From Deltaproteobacteria bacterium (GTDB taxonomy: Bacteria > Desulfobacterota > Desulfarculia > JACQYL01): a stretch of DNA of 64,000 bases. The translations under genes were made by a program, and so were the position numbers. The notes below the pieces were generated by a model. That model was not told the origin of the DNA and did not search any database. It saw nothing but the letters and a program-made list of their open reading frames with translations. The DNA lies in contig JACQYL010000052.1 of NCBI GenBank assembly GCA_016208165.1, positions 1 to 64,000 of the forward strand, in the 5' to 3' direction. Positions within the stretch are counted from its first letter, which is position 1. The number at the start of each line of letters is the position of its first letter. Below are positions 53,498-63,559 of the stretch, in pieces.

Positions 53498-55849
53498 CTA
53501 TCCGTAGGGTGGCCACAGGACGGGCAGCAATCCCACCGACACGAGCAGAGAGATGATCGTAATGGGCACGCCCACTTTCACGTAGTCGATGAAGCGGTAG
53601 CCGCCGGGGCCCATGACGAGCAGATGGGCAGGGTGTGACAGTGGGCCGGCAAAGCTCGACGAGGCCGAGATTGCCACGGTCATCATCAGCAAGTGCGGCG
53701 ACATCCCCAAGGCGCCGGCGGTGCTGAGCGCCACCGGAGCCATCAACACCACCAGGGCTGCCGTGGGGATGATTTGCGTGCCGAGCACGGTCACGACAAA
53801 GAGAGCGGCAACAACCCAGCGAGGGCCGAGATCACCGACTGCGGCGATCAGGGCGGCTGCCCCCATCTGCGCCGCCCCCGTGTGTTCGATGGCGGCTCCC
53901 AGCGGCAGCATACCGGCAATAAGGAACACGACCTTCCACTCAATGGCCCGATAGGCTTCCTCCATGCTCAAGCATCCGAGAAGCACCATCAGCGCCGCTC
54001 CGGTAAGGGCGGCAATGGCAATTGGAACAAGGCCGAGTATAGCGCTCAGAAGGACCGCCAGCATGATGACAACGGCGATACGGGCTTTCTCCAGGCGCGG
54101 CGCCCGCCCGGCGGCCTCGTCCAGCACGAGAAAGTCGGGATCGCGGGCCAAGGCCTCGATGTTGCGGCGCTGTCCATAAACCAGCAGGCCATCGCCGAAC
54201 TGCAAAGGCGTGTCCTGAAGGCCGGTGCGATGGGGACGGCCCATGCGCCAGATGGCGAGGACGCTGATGCCGTAGCGCTCGCGGAAAAGCAACTCGGCAA
54301 GGGTTCGTCCCGCGAGAGTGGTCCGTGGTGAGAGCAGAACTTCCGTTACGCCGATTTGTTGTGACTCCAGTTCGGCAACCAGGCTGGAGGATTGTTCTGC
54401 GAACTCCAGATCTTGGAGACCTTCCATGACCTCGAGATCGGGGGGCGAACCCTGCAGCACGAGTAGATCGCCGGCCTGCACTTTTTCATTCGGCGAAGGC
54501 ATGCACAGCAGTTCATCCCCGCGTACAAGACCTATCACGGTCAGGCCGAATGCGTTTCCCAAACGGCTTTCGACCAGATCATGCCCGACCAATACCGATC
54601 CCGGTGGAACGCGCACCGGCAGCAGCTCGATACCGTCACCGGCAAGCGCCTTCAGCTGATCCGCGGCCACGAAGCGCAGTTCTTTGACAAACCCCGTGCG
54701 CGACAACTCTTCCAATGCGGCCCGTTCCCCCTGCATCAGCAGACGCTCGCCGGCCACGATCCGATGCCGCCGCAGATCCTCGACTTTGCCTTCGATTGGA
54801 CAGTGGAGCGCCATTACATGAACGCGATGCTTCCTCCGCAAGCCGCTCTCCGCCAGCGTGGATCCGAGCAGGGGCGAAGGTTCGGCGACGAGCCCCTCGG
54901 CCACCTCCAGACATTTGGGGAACAGGCTCGGGACAAGGTCGGAAGACTCGACCCGGAGGTGCTGGCTGGCATAATAGCGCTTCACGTGGTCGGGACTACC
55001 ATGCGCGATGAGCGTGTCTCCTGACTTCAGGACGTCGTCCGGACCGGGAGCGAGTATCAGCACGCCCTTGCGCTGGAGCGCCAGCACGGTCAGATAAAGA
55101 GCCGAGCCCAGCCGGCTCTCGGCGAGTGTGCGGCCGTCGAGCGGCGACCCCGTTGGGATGCGGATGGTGAAGATGTGCGTGTCGAGCTGGTAGGAAGCGC
55201 CAAGCGCCAGACGGGCGCCGGCGTCCGGACTCGCGGACCGACTGGGGAGCAGGCGACGCCCGATGAGCACCATGAAGCCGATACCGGCCGCAACGATAGC
55301 CGCGGTGATCGGCGTGAAGTCAAAGAGGCTGAAGGGGCGCAGGCCTGCATTGCGGACTGCGTCGGTCACCAGGATGTTGGGAGGGGTGGAGATTCCGGTA
55401 AATGGACCGCCAAGGAGGGCGCCCAGCGCCAACGGCATGAGGAGCCGGGAGGGTGAGCGCCCGCTGCGCCGGGCCAGCTCCAACGTTGATGGCAGTAGAA
55501 TGGCGGCGACCGTCACGGTGTTGATCAGCGCCGACAGCAGACTGGCGGTAACCATCAAGGCAACCATGAGCATGGCTTCGCTGCCTTTTGTGAAGCGCTG
55601 TAACGGTTGTCCGAGCAGATGGGCGATACCGGTGCGCGTCAGCCCCGCGGACAGGATGAACAAGGCCCACACCGTGACCACTGCGGGACTGCTGAAGCCG
55701 GCCAACGCCTCTTGAGCACTGACCAAACCCGTCAATGCAAGGGCCGACAGCACCAACAATCCCACCACATCCACACGCAGCCGGCCGTCGATAAACAGAA
55801 CCAGTGCCGCGGCCACAATCGTGAGCAGTAAAATGACCTCAAACGTCAA
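53498..55849 (-). CDS. SLC13-family anion transporter with four RCK_C domains
   Basis: 783 aa from TTG 55849, chosen because GGAGGAG lies 7 bases upstream; the TTG at 55864 overlaps that site. Helical halves (about 1-205 and 580-783) carry SALINTVTVAAILLP and GISTPPNILV, and PTAALVVLMAPVALS and SHPAHLLVMGPGGYRF. The soluble centre holds four tandem TrkA_C/RCK_C-like units (about 210-285, 310-385, 395-475, 485-565), twice the usual number. Likely sulfate or dicarboxylate transport with ligand gating. Compare the two-domain relative at 4376. Confidence 0.88.
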   Translation of the reverse strand: MTFEVILLLTIVAAALVLFIDGRLRVDVVGLLVLSALALTGLVSAQEALAGFSSPAVVTVWALFILSAGLTRTGIAHLLGQPLQRFTKGSEAMLMVALMVTASLLSALINTVTVAAILLPSTLELARRSGRSPSRLLMPLALGALLGGPFTGISTPPNILVTDAVRNAGLRPFSLFDFTPITAAIVAAGIGFMVLIGRRLLPSRSASPDAGARLALGASYQLDTHIFTIRIPTGSPLDGRTLAESRLGSALYLTVLALQRKGVLILAPGPDDVLKSGDTLIAHGSPDHVKRYYASQHLRVESSDLVPSLFPKCLEVAEGLVAEPSPLLGSTLAESGLRRKHRVHVMALHCPIEGKVEDLRRHRIVAGERLLMQGERAALEELSRTGFVKELRFVAADQLKALAGDGIELLPVRVPPGSVLVGHDLVESRLGNAFGLTVIGLVRGDELLCMPSPNEKVQAGDLLVLQGSPPDLEVMEGLQDLEFAEQSSSLVAELESQQIGVTEVLLSPRTTLAGRTLAELLFRERYGISVLAIWRMGRPHRTGLQDTPLQFGDGLLVYGQRRNIEALARDPDFLVLDEAAGRAPRLEKARIAVVIMLAVLLSAILGLVPIAIAALTGAALMVLLGCLSMEEAYRAIEWKVVFLIAGMLPLGAAIEHTGAAQMGAAALIAAVGDLGPRWVVAALFVVTVLGTQIIPTAALVVLMAPVALSTAGALGMSPHLLMMTVAISASSSFAGPLSHPAHLLVMGPGGYRFIDYVKVGVPITIISLLVSVGLLPVLWPPYG

Positions 55850-56160
55850 GATGGTCTCCTCCAAAGTGTATCAGAATAGAGACGGCGGGTTCTCGATGAG
55901 TATCGATATCTTCGTCACCCGGCTGGGAGCATAATACAATCGTGATCAAAATTTAATACATATCTTGATAAGCAGTAACGAAACCCGGATCAAGACTTGC
56001 CATTGGAATTTTCTTGTTTTTGAACCCTCGGAATGAGCCCGGAATTCCCAGGGCGCAAATGACTGTTGACCGAATACGCATAAGGGATCATTATTGCCGC
56101 ATGTCGACCACCTCATCCGAAGCACGTCACTGAAAGACTTGGATTCAATAGACATGGAAA
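55850..56160. other. Intergenic, 311 bp, divergent promoter region
   Basis: Lies between the leftward SLC13 gene and the rightward ABC operon and must hold promoters for both. AT-rich patch around 55935-55980. No distinct palindrome noticed. Confidence 0.4.
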
Positions 56161-56910
56161 ATGAGCATGCCCGAAGCCGCGTCATCGTCTGAGGCAACCG
56201 ACGGAATACCCCTTTTCCACGCCGGTCGCCTGGAAAAGGTGTACCGCACCGGTGGTGACGTCGAGGTGCGTGCGCTGAACGGCGTTGATCTGGACCTATA
56301 TGAAGGAGAACTCGTCGTCCTGCTTGGGCCGTCCGGCAGCGGAAAATCGACACTGCTCAACATTTTGGGCGGACTCGATGTGCCGACGGACGGAACTCTC
56401 TCCTATCGCGGCAGGGATATCACCGGGGCTGACGAGAAGGAACTGACGCGGTTTCGGCGCGATACCGTCGGTTTCATCTTCCAATTCTACAATCTCATCC
56501 CCAGCCTCACGGCTCGCGAAAACGTGGCGCTTATCACCGACATCGCCAGGAATCCCATGTCGCCGGAAGAGGCCTTGGACCTGATGGACCTGGGCGACCG
56601 AATGGACCATTTCCCATCGCAGCTCTCCGGTGGCGAGCAGCAGCGGGTCGCCATCGCCCGCGCCATAGCGAAGCGCCCCGAGGTCCTTCTGTGCGATGAG
56701 CCGACCGGCGCGCTGGACGTGAAAACGGGCATCACCGTACTCGGGGCCATCGAACGGGTGAACCGCGAACTCGGAACCCTTGCCGTGGTCATTACGCACA
56801 ATGCCGTCATCGCCGAGATGGCGGACCGGGTGATTCACCTTTCCAGCGGCCGGATCACTCAGATCCACCGGAACCTCGAACGTCGCCCGGTGCGCACTCT
56901 CGAATGGTAG
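56161..56910 (+). CDS. ABC transporter ATPase, LolD/MacB type
   Basis: 249 aa. Walker [13 protein letters not shown] (about residues 58-69), Q-loop [14 protein letters not shown], signature [15 protein letters not shown], Walker [13 protein letters not shown]-loop VITHNAVIA: complete and of the MacB/LolD class. The weak ribosome binding site leaves the start somewhat uncertain (ATG 56167 is an alternative). First gene of a three-gene unit with an FtsX-type permease 6 bases downstream and a HlyD-like adaptor. Confidence 0.93.
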   Translation: MSMPEAASSSEATDGIPLFHAGRLEKVYRTGGDVEVRALNGVDLDLYEGELVVLLGPSGSGKSTLLNILGGLDVPTDGTLSYRGRDITGADEKELTRFRRDTVGFIFQFYNLIPSLTARENVALITDIARNPMSPEEALDLMDLGDRMDHFPSQLSGGEQQRVAIARAIAKRPEVLLCDEPTGALDVKTGITVLGAIERVNRELGTLAVVITHNAVIAEMADRVIHLSSGRITQIHRNLERRPVRTLEW

Positions 56911-56916
56911 GCCGTC

Positions 56917-59280
56917 ATGCGCCCGCTCGATCGAAAACTCTTCCGCGACCTCGGCAAAATGAAAGGCCAGATGATTGCCGTCGGATTGGTCATGGTATGC
57001 GGGCTTGCCGTGATGATCATGGCGCGCAGCCTGATTCTCTCCCTCGAATCCACGTGCGACGTCTATTACATCGACTACCGGTTTGCCGACGTCTTTTGCG
57101 ACCTGAAGCGGGCGCCGAATTCCCTGCACACCCGACTCGCGGAGATTTCAGGGGTCGCGGCCGTCGATACGCGAGTCAACGGCGCGCTTGTGCTCGACCT
57201 GCCCGGCATGCGGGAACCGGCCGATGGCATAATTGTTTCGCTGCCGGATGACCGTCCTCAGCAATTGAACTTGCTTCACCTGCGCACGGGGCGCCTACCC
57301 GAGATCGGCAGCCGCGACGAGGTCGTGGTAAGCGAAGCCTTCGCTGACGCCCACGGGTTTAAGCCGGGCGACACCATCGACGCGACCATCTATGGCAGCC
57401 GCGAACGGGTGCGCATCGTCGGCGTCGCCCTGTCACCGGAGTTTGTGTTCGAGTCGCGCGCCGGCGAAGCGTTACCCGATCACCGCCGCTTCGGCGTCTT
57501 CTGGATGAACGAACGGGAACTCGCCGACGCGTTCGATCTGGATGGCGCCTTTAACAATGTAGTTGTTGACCTGGCGCCGGGCACCGATACCCGGGCCGTG
57601 TTGGCGGAACTCGATCGCCTGCTCGAACCTTACGGCGGGCGCGTGGCCTACGATCGAACGGACCACGCTTCGGCCCGGCTGGTGGATGACGAGATCAAGG
57701 GACTTCGTGTGAGCGCCCTTGCATTCCCGGCGATTTTTCTGAGTATCGCCGCGTTCATGACGAGCGCCGCTCTCACGCGACTTATTCGCACCCAGCGCGA
57801 GCAGATCGCTCAGCTAAAAGCTTTCGGCTATTCTTCAGGCGAGGTCGGGCTGCATTACCTGAAATTCGTTCTGGTGGTTGTCGCGGCCGCGACCTCGGTT
57901 GGGGGAATTCTCGGATTCTTGCTGGGCGGCCAAGTGGTTGAACTCTATCACGAGTTTTACCGTTTCCCCTCACTCGTCTTTCGGCCCGACTGGCCGGCCA
58001 TCTTCGTTGCGCTCGCGGCGGCGGCGGCCGCCTCCTTCCTGGGCGTTTTCGGCGCTGTCCGGCAGGCCATGAAGCTCCCGCCGGCCGAGGGGATGCGTCC
58101 GGAGCCGCCGGCGCAGTTCAAGCCCGCGGTGCTCGAACGTCTCGGACTCCAGAAGCTGGTATCTCCCGCCTTTCGCATGGCGCTCCGTAATATCGAGCGC
58201 AAGCCGTGGCAAGCATTTTTCACTACGGTTGGCCTGGCGTTTGCAACCGCAATTCCCATCGTCCCGGGTTCTTTCCGCGACGGCATTGCCTACGTGATGG
58301 ATTTCCAATGGCGCTTGGCCCAACGGCAGGATGTCACTGTCGGCCTGATCGAGCCGGGCTCGGCGAGCGCTTTCAGCGCCATGCAACATCTCCCCGGAGT
58401 GTTTAGCGCCGAACCATTTCGAGCCGTAGCGGCGAGGCTTCGGCATGGCCATCGTGAGCATCGCGTCGCCGTCACCGGTCTCCCCCGTGAGGTTCGGCTG
58501 AACCGCCTGCTGGATCAACGGGGTGTGCCGGCCGCTTTACCTCTCACGGGCCTCCTGCTTTCCGAAGAGCTGGCGAAGGTACTCGACGCGACCCCGGGTG
58601 ACAGTCTTCGCATCGAGGTGCAGGAAGGTCGGCGGCCCGTGATCGAGGCGCCCCTGACCGGCACGATCACCGATTTCTCCGGGGTCGGCGCCTACATGGA
58701 GATCAACGCCCTGCGCCGCCTGATGCGCGAAGGCGGCACGATCAACGGGGCGCATTTGTCGGTCGATCGGGCCCGTTGGGACGACTTTCTCGCCGAGGTG
58801 AAAAGGTCATCCCGAATCGGGGCGCTCACGATCACCGAAGCCTTGCGCGCCGGCTTCGATGAGACGCTGGCCGAGATGATGGGTACGATTCAGGCAATCT
58901 ACTTCAGTTTTGCTGTCATCGTGGCGTTCGGCGTAGTTTACAACGGCGCGCGCATCGCGCTCTCGGAACGCAGCCGCGATCTCGCCACATTGCGCGTTGT
59001 CGGTTTCACGAACCGCGAGGTCGCCGCTGTGTTGATCGGCGAGCTTGTCCTGCTTACCATCATCGCGATCCCATTCGGGCTCCTGTTGGGCGCCCGGTTG
59101 GCGAAATGGATCCTGGAAGTCTCCGGCACGGAAACGATACGATTCCCGTTGATTCTGACTTCACGGACGTACGCCACTTCCGTGTTGATCGTTCTGCTTT
59201 CCTCGGGATTATCTTTCGCCGTCGTCAGCCGGCGCATACGCAAACTTGACCTACTTGGAGTCCTTAAGGCCAGGGAATGA
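56917..59280 (+). CDS. FtsX-type ABC permease
   Basis: 787 aa. N-terminal helix (about 18-40), large extracytoplasmic MacB-PCD-like domain (about 45-255), FtsX helices (about 262-385 with IRTQREQIAQLKAFGYSSGEV), a second extracytoplasmic domain (about 430-640) and C-terminal FtsX helices (about 655-787 with LSERSRDLATLRVVGFTNREV). Such permeases extract substrates from the outer leaflet or drive periplasmic efflux rather than translocating through a pore. Its stop overlaps the start of the adaptor gene. Confidence 0.92.
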   Translation: MRPLDRKLFRDLGKMKGQMIAVGLVMVCGLAVMIMARSLILSLESTCDVYYIDYRFADVFCDLKRAPNSLHTRLAEISGVAAVDTRVNGALVLDLPGMREPADGIIVSLPDDRPQQLNLLHLRTGRLPEIGSRDEVVVSEAFADAHGFKPGDTIDATIYGSRERVRIVGVALSPEFVFESRAGEALPDHRRFGVFWMNERELADAFDLDGAFNNVVVDLAPGTDTRAVLAELDRLLEPYGGRVAYDRTDHASARLVDDEIKGLRVSALAFPAIFLSIAAFMTSAALTRLIRTQREQIAQLKAFGYSSGEVGLHYLKFVLVVVAAATSVGGILGFLLGGQVVELYHEFYRFPSLVFRPDWPAIFVALAAAAAASFLGVFGAVRQAMKLPPAEGMRPEPPAQFKPAVLERLGLQKLVSPAFRMALRNIERKPWQAFFTTVGLAFATAIPIVPGSFRDGIAYVMDFQWRLAQRQDVTVGLIEPGSASAFSAMQHLPGVFSAEPFRAVAARLRHGHREHRVAVTGLPREVRLNRLLDQRGVPAALPLTGLLLSEELAKVLDATPGDSLRIEVQEGRRPVIEAPLTGTITDFSGVGAYMEINALRRLMREGGTINGAHLSVDRARWDDFLAEVKRSSRIGALTITEALRAGFDETLAEMMGTIQAIYFSFAVIVAFGVVYNGARIALSERSRDLATLRVVGFTNREVAAVLIGELVLLTIIAIPFGLLLGARLAKWILEVSGTETIRFPLILTSRTYATSVLIVLLSSGLSFAVVSRRIRKLDLLGVLKARE

Positions 59281-60563
59281 TGAACTCAGACAGGCAAGCA
59301 TCCATGAACAGTCGTGAATCCAAGCCGCGTCGGGCCAACCGTGGTCTTTGGCGAAGATTCCTTTTATACGTGTTCCTCGCCTTGTTCCTTTCCGCTGTCG
59401 TCGCGGGGTTATGGCCCAAGCCGATCCAAGTGGAGACCGCCTCGGTCACGCGGGGACCACTCACGGTCAGCGTCCTCGAAGAAGGCAAAACGCGCATCCG
59501 CCATCGCTATGTAATCTCGCCGCCCGTCGGCGGATATCTCCACCGTGTGGAGCTTCGCGCCGGCGCTCCGATCCGGGCCGGCCAGACGGTTCTGGCGACC
59601 ATTCAGGCTGAAGCTTCCGGGTTTCTGGATCCGCGAACGCGCGCCGAGGCGGAGGCGCGCGTGCAATCCACAGAGGCGACCGGAATGCAACGCCGGTCCG
59701 AAGTAGGACGCGCCAAGGCCGCGCTCGAGCTCTCAAAGAAAGACTTTGCACGCCTCGATGCACTATTTCACCAAGGCGCCATCGCCCGGCAGGAATGGGA
59801 CGCCGCCGACAACAAGGTTGCAATCCTCACGCGTGACCTCAACTCCGCCGAGTTTGCCCTGCGCGCGGCCGAGTTCGAAGTCGTGCAAGCGCGCGCCAGG
59901 CTCCAACAGGCCACATCCTCCGAAGCGGACGGATCCGGCTCGATCCGTATCATTGCCCCGATCGATGGGTACGTCCTCAACGTTTACGAAGAGAATGCCC
60001 GTGTCATCGCGGCTGGCGCGCCCATCATGGAGATCGGCGATCCGCGGGACCTCGAAACGGAAATCGAGTTGCTCTCCAGTGACGCCGTGGCGGTCGAGCC
60101 GGGCGCGGAGGTATCGATCGAGCAATGGGGCGACGAAACGCCTTTGCGCGGACGGGTGAGTCTTGTGGAACGGGGCGGCTTTACGAAAGTATCGGCGCTC
60201 GGCGTCGAGGAACAGCGCGTCAAGGTGCGAGTCGATATTCTGGATTCTCCGCCGCCCGGCCGCGAACTCGGCGACCGTTTTCGCGTCGAGGGGCGCATCG
60301 TCATCTGGCGCGGCGACGATGTTCTGCAGGTTCCGACCGGAGCGCTTTTTCGGCGCGGCAACGACTGGATGACCTTTGTCGTGGAGGATAACAGAGCTCG
60401 TCTGCGAAAAGTTGGAATCGACCGCAACAATGGTATCGCGGCCGAGGTGCTTTCCGGACTGTCGCAAGGGGAAGCGGTGATCGTTTATCCGCCCGACAAA
60501 TTGACCGACGGCGATTCGGTCGCCGCCCGTTCCGAAGGCTCGATCCAGCTCACGGCAGAGTAA
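59277..60563 (+). CDS. HlyD-family periplasmic adaptor
   Basis: 428 aa; ATG 59277 (or 59280) overlaps the permease stop. One N-terminal helix (about residues 28-46) anchors it. Lipoyl halves SPPVGGYLHRVELRAGAPIRAG and IIAPIDGYVLNVYEENARVI enclose a helical hairpin (about 120-220), then a beta-barrel and membrane-proximal domain (VPTGALFRRGNDWMTFVV). Completes a MacAB-like tripartite exporter for an unknown substrate; an outer-membrane factor could be supplied in trans. Confidence 0.9.
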   Translation: MMNSDRQASMNSRESKPRRANRGLWRRFLLYVFLALFLSAVVAGLWPKPIQVETASVTRGPLTVSVLEEGKTRIRHRYVISPPVGGYLHRVELRAGAPIRAGQTVLATIQAEASGFLDPRTRAEAEARVQSTEATGMQRRSEVGRAKAALELSKKDFARLDALFHQGAIARQEWDAADNKVAILTRDLNSAEFALRAAEFEVVQARARLQQATSSEADGSGSIRIIAPIDGYVLNVYEENARVIAAGAPIMEIGDPRDLETEIELLSSDAVAVEPGAEVSIEQWGDETPLRGRVSLVERGGFTKVSALGVEEQRVKVRVDILDSPPPGRELGDRFRVEGRIVIWRGDDVLQVPTGALFRRGNDWMTFVVEDNRARLRKVGIDRNNGIAAEVLSGLSQGEAVIVYPPDKLTDGDSVAARSEGSIQLTAE

Positions 60564-61084
60564 TGAAGCCCAAGACGGACTGCGATCTTCTCTTGGGTAT
60601 AGTCGTGCTGCCAACGGGCTTTGGCGCGGGATCCTCAAGAAACCGGGGGGCGAGGAGGCTTATCAGAATTCAATACCGTCCTCTTAGGTTGAACCGGCTC
60701 CCCGTGTGCAACCCTCTTCATAACCGTTCTCGTTCTCCGGCTATTAACAGAAAACCTTCAATATCAATGTGTTATCAAAGATCAGGCTGCTCCCGACGAG
60801 GCGGAAGCGGCATTGATTCACATTTCAGGTTTGCTTGGTTCCGGCTCCCCATGTCATAGCGTATGTCACAGCTTATCACAGCTCGATATGGCAGTTCGCC
60901 AATCATCTAATTCCGGGAGTTGATCAGATTGACGATCAGTTTAACCATGGTTTCCTTATCCGCGGGATTGCTTTCCGCGATCATCAGCGTGATGTCTACT
61001 AGGGCGTTATTGCCGGCCGGAAACCGGTCGACAAGCCCTCACAGGCTGTGAACAAGCACACATTGCGACCGATATCCGCCACAA
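60564..61084. other. Intergenic, 521 bp, with a short leftward coding remnant
   Basis: A 43-codon open stretch on the minus strand (60907-61038, no start codon) ends in MVKLIVNLINSRN and may be the tail of a lost gene. Otherwise nothing recognised. GC drops relative to the ABC operon, marking the entry into the accessory segment. Confidence 0.3.
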
Positions 61085-62338
61085 TCATTTCATTTCCCAA
61101 AGTGCGCGGATCGGAATCGCATACAGGTTCTCGCCGAATCCGGCAATATTTCCCCCATCATACATCACAACGCCGGCGGCAAATCGCTCTCCAGTCGTTT
61201 CCCGTAGCTTTTTCAACCCCCGAAAATCTTTTTCCATCACCGTAGCGGCGGCTTTTACCTCGACGCCTGTTATTTTTCCAGCTTGCTCCAGCACCATATC
61301 CACCTCTACCCCATCCTTGTCCCGAAAATGATGGAATTGAACCGGTGTTTCGTTCCAGCTTGCTTGTCGCCTTAGCTCCTGAAAGACAAACGTCTCCAGC
61401 AACCGGCCCAGCATACTACGGTCTTTGAGAAGCGCTGAGGCGTCAACACCGAGCAGGGCCGCGGCAAGACCGGTATCGCCCATATGCAATTTGGGCGTCT
61501 TGATAAGGCGGCTCAGTCGGTTGCTGTGCCACGGAGGCAAATGTTCCAACAGGAAGATCCTTTCAAGCAGCACCACATAGTCACGAATGGTCGGGCGACT
61601 CAACTGAAAGGCCGACGCCATTTCGGCCACATTGACCAATCGTGCGGTTTGCCCGGCAGCAAGCTGAAGGAGTCGTGGTATTGCTCCCAAAGAGCTGATG
61701 CGTGTCAGATCACGGACATCGCGCTGCACCAGCGTTTCGATATAGTCACGGTACCATGCCGCGCGTCGTTTCGGCGTGGAGCGCGAAAGTGCGGTCGGAT
61801 AGCCGCCTGCGCAAATCCGCTCTGCCAACTCTGGCCCAAGGCGCTCTAAACGGCGGCTCCTGAACTTTGCGGCAAACAGCTCGTCAATAAAACGGGAAGC
61901 TTTCCCCCCAAGCTCATCCTGTGACAGCGGGTGCAGCCGTTGGATCTCCATGCGTCCCGCCAGTGAATCCGCCAATTTGGGAACCAGCAACACATTGGAT
62001 GAACCGGTCAGGATATGGCGCCCCGACCGGCGGTCTCGGTCAACAGCCGATTTCAAAGCGAGAAACAGGGTCGGGACACGCTGGACCTCATCCAGGACGG
62101 TTCTTTCCGGCAGGGAAGCCACAAACCCCACCGGATCGGCCTGGGCCGCAGCCAGTTGAACATCGTCATCAAAGGTAATGTATTCGTACCCCGCAGCATC
62201 GCCGACCATACGGGCCAAGGTGGTTTTGCCGCACTGGCGCGGCCCATGGACCAACACCACCGGGGTGTCCTGCAGCGCCTCTTCCAGGCGGCTGCGTGCA
62301 AATCGGGGGTATAGGATCCGCTCAGCCGTTGCATCCAT
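61085..62338 (-). CDS. AAA ATPase with DUF4143 domain
   Basis: 417 aa from ATG 62338 (MDATAERILYPRF); the longer frame to 62422 adds an unlike leader. Walker A HGPRQCGKTTLAR (about residues 30-42), Walker B-like RTVLDEVQRVP, sensor-type LTGSSN, and then the DUF4143 domain with GDTGLAAALLG, and a nuclease-like DGVEVDMVLE...GVEVKAAATV. The last part resembles a PD-(D/E)XK core. These stand-alone ATPases are widespread in mobile regions and their role is unknown. Confidence 0.9.
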   Translation of the reverse strand: MDATAERILYPRFARSRLEEALQDTPVVLVHGPRQCGKTTLARMVGDAAGYEYITFDDDVQLAAAQADPVGFVASLPERTVLDEVQRVPTLFLALKSAVDRDRRSGRHILTGSSNVLLVPKLADSLAGRMEIQRLHPLSQDELGGKASRFIDELFAAKFRSRRLERLGPELAERICAGGYPTALSRSTPKRRAAWYRDYIETLVQRDVRDLTRISSLGAIPRLLQLAAGQTARLVNVAEMASAFQLSRPTIRDYVVLLERIFLLEHLPPWHSNRLSRLIKTPKLHMGDTGLAAALLGVDASALLKDRSMLGRLLETFVFQELRRQASWNETPVQFHHFRDKDGVEVDMVLEQAGKITGVEVKAAATVMEKDFRGLKKLRETTGERFAAGVVMYDGGNIAGFGENLYAIPIRALWEMK

Positions 62339-62548
62339 TCGAAAGCCAGGCCATCGGCCAATTGAAAGGTTTGGTATCGGCCCAATGAAAGGTTGCATAC
62401 CGGCTAGATGAGAGGATGTCAACCTATATGTGGCTTTTTTTCATGGACGGGAGCTTGAAGTGGGATCCGGGCGGTCCTGCGGCACGGGGGCAATCGCCGG
62501 CGCAGGATAGGTCCTGGAGTCGAGGCTCCGAATGGCGGTAAGATCGAG

Positions 62549-62864
62549 TCATTCCGATCCCAGTGTCTTCTTGGCCAGAGTCATCTTGTGTCGGAGCCAT
62601 GCGTAGTATTCCGGGTCCGGACGGCGGTAGCAGACGCCCTCGATGTTCACGTCACGCGCAAGTAACGAGGCTTGTCGTTTCCCAGGAGTCCAGGTTCGTG
62701 GCCGCATTGAAGGCTGTGACTTCGGAATCGACGATCTCTGACGGATCTTTGCGCTCTTGTACTCCCGTTGTCTCCGGCCTGGAGACAACGACCGCCGGGT
62801 TGCTAGTATCGGCCGGGACCGATCCTCCGGCGGGTTGTTGCATCATGAGATTGAGAAGGCTCAC
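62549..62864 (-). pseudogene. Small conserved hypothetical gene broken by a frameshift
   Basis: The frame starting at 62864 (MSLLNLMMQQPAGG) runs through AFNAATNLDSWETTSLV and stops near 62652. A neighbouring frame overlapping it continues as LLARDVNIEGVCYRRPDPEYYAWLRHKMTLAKK to 62549. The joined product would read as one small protein whose C-terminal RRPDPEYYAWLRHKM segment looks conserved, so a single indel around 62670 is likely. Function unknown. It sits between other decayed accessory genes. Confidence 0.45.
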
Positions 62865-63076
62865 GTTCCCTGCTCCAATCGGGTGGTTTCCGGTTCATGG
62901 GATACCTACCGGAGCGGGGCTCGTACCGCCGGGATGCGAAGGTGCGAAGGTCGATGAATGCGATTCGAACTTTCGCGCTATCGGTACAACAACTTGTTGG
63001 GCTCCTTACGTCGTAATCACTTTGTCAATCGCCGCATCGAATGGTTGTAAGGGAACCTTCGCACAGGGGAGCAGCA

Positions 63077-63545
63077 TCAGGGGAAAGGGTCAGACGAGGA
63101 AGATGATGTCGTAGGTGGCGGTGCGCCGGACGGAATGCTCCGACCGGTTGACGGCGATTTACCGAACGCCGTCACTTTCTTGGGGGTCATACCCATCGAC
63201 TCGGCCACACGGAAAATCACCCGGTTGAAATCATACCCGCGGGCTTTCAACTCGTAGTCTTTCCCGGCACAAAATCGATTTGTAGCGATGCTGAAAAAGT
63301 GGTCCATGCCTCCGATATTTCCTGTTGAACCACCCCGCATATCCGGTGAGAAGTCGGCTCATGGACACTGGAACCGCCCCCGTTCTCAATAAGAAATGGA
63401 CCTGCTTTTCTAGAATCGCGCCGGCGAAACAATCGGTTTTCGTTTCGGGGACCAATTCCGAGAGCCGGTTCATGAAATTCAACCGATCATAATCGGACCG
63501 GAATATCTTCCGTCTTTCGATGCCCCTGACGATCACACAAATACG
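63077..63545 (-). pseudogene. Degenerate REP-associated (IS200-like, Y1) transposase
   Basis: The strand encodes IVRGIERRKIFRSDYDRLNFMNRL, then ILEKQVHFLLRTG where intact members have the HxH metal motif (here QVHF), then LLTGYAGWFNRKYRRHGPLFQHRYKSIL: a RAYT/TnpA_REP core. The N terminus is missing (in-frame TGA just upstream). After YKSIL the frame shifts, and a further frame gives ELKARGYDFNRVIFRVAESMGMTPKKV, like the C-terminal part. Not functional. Confidence 0.75.
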
Positions 63546-63559
63546 GATTCATCGCTGTA

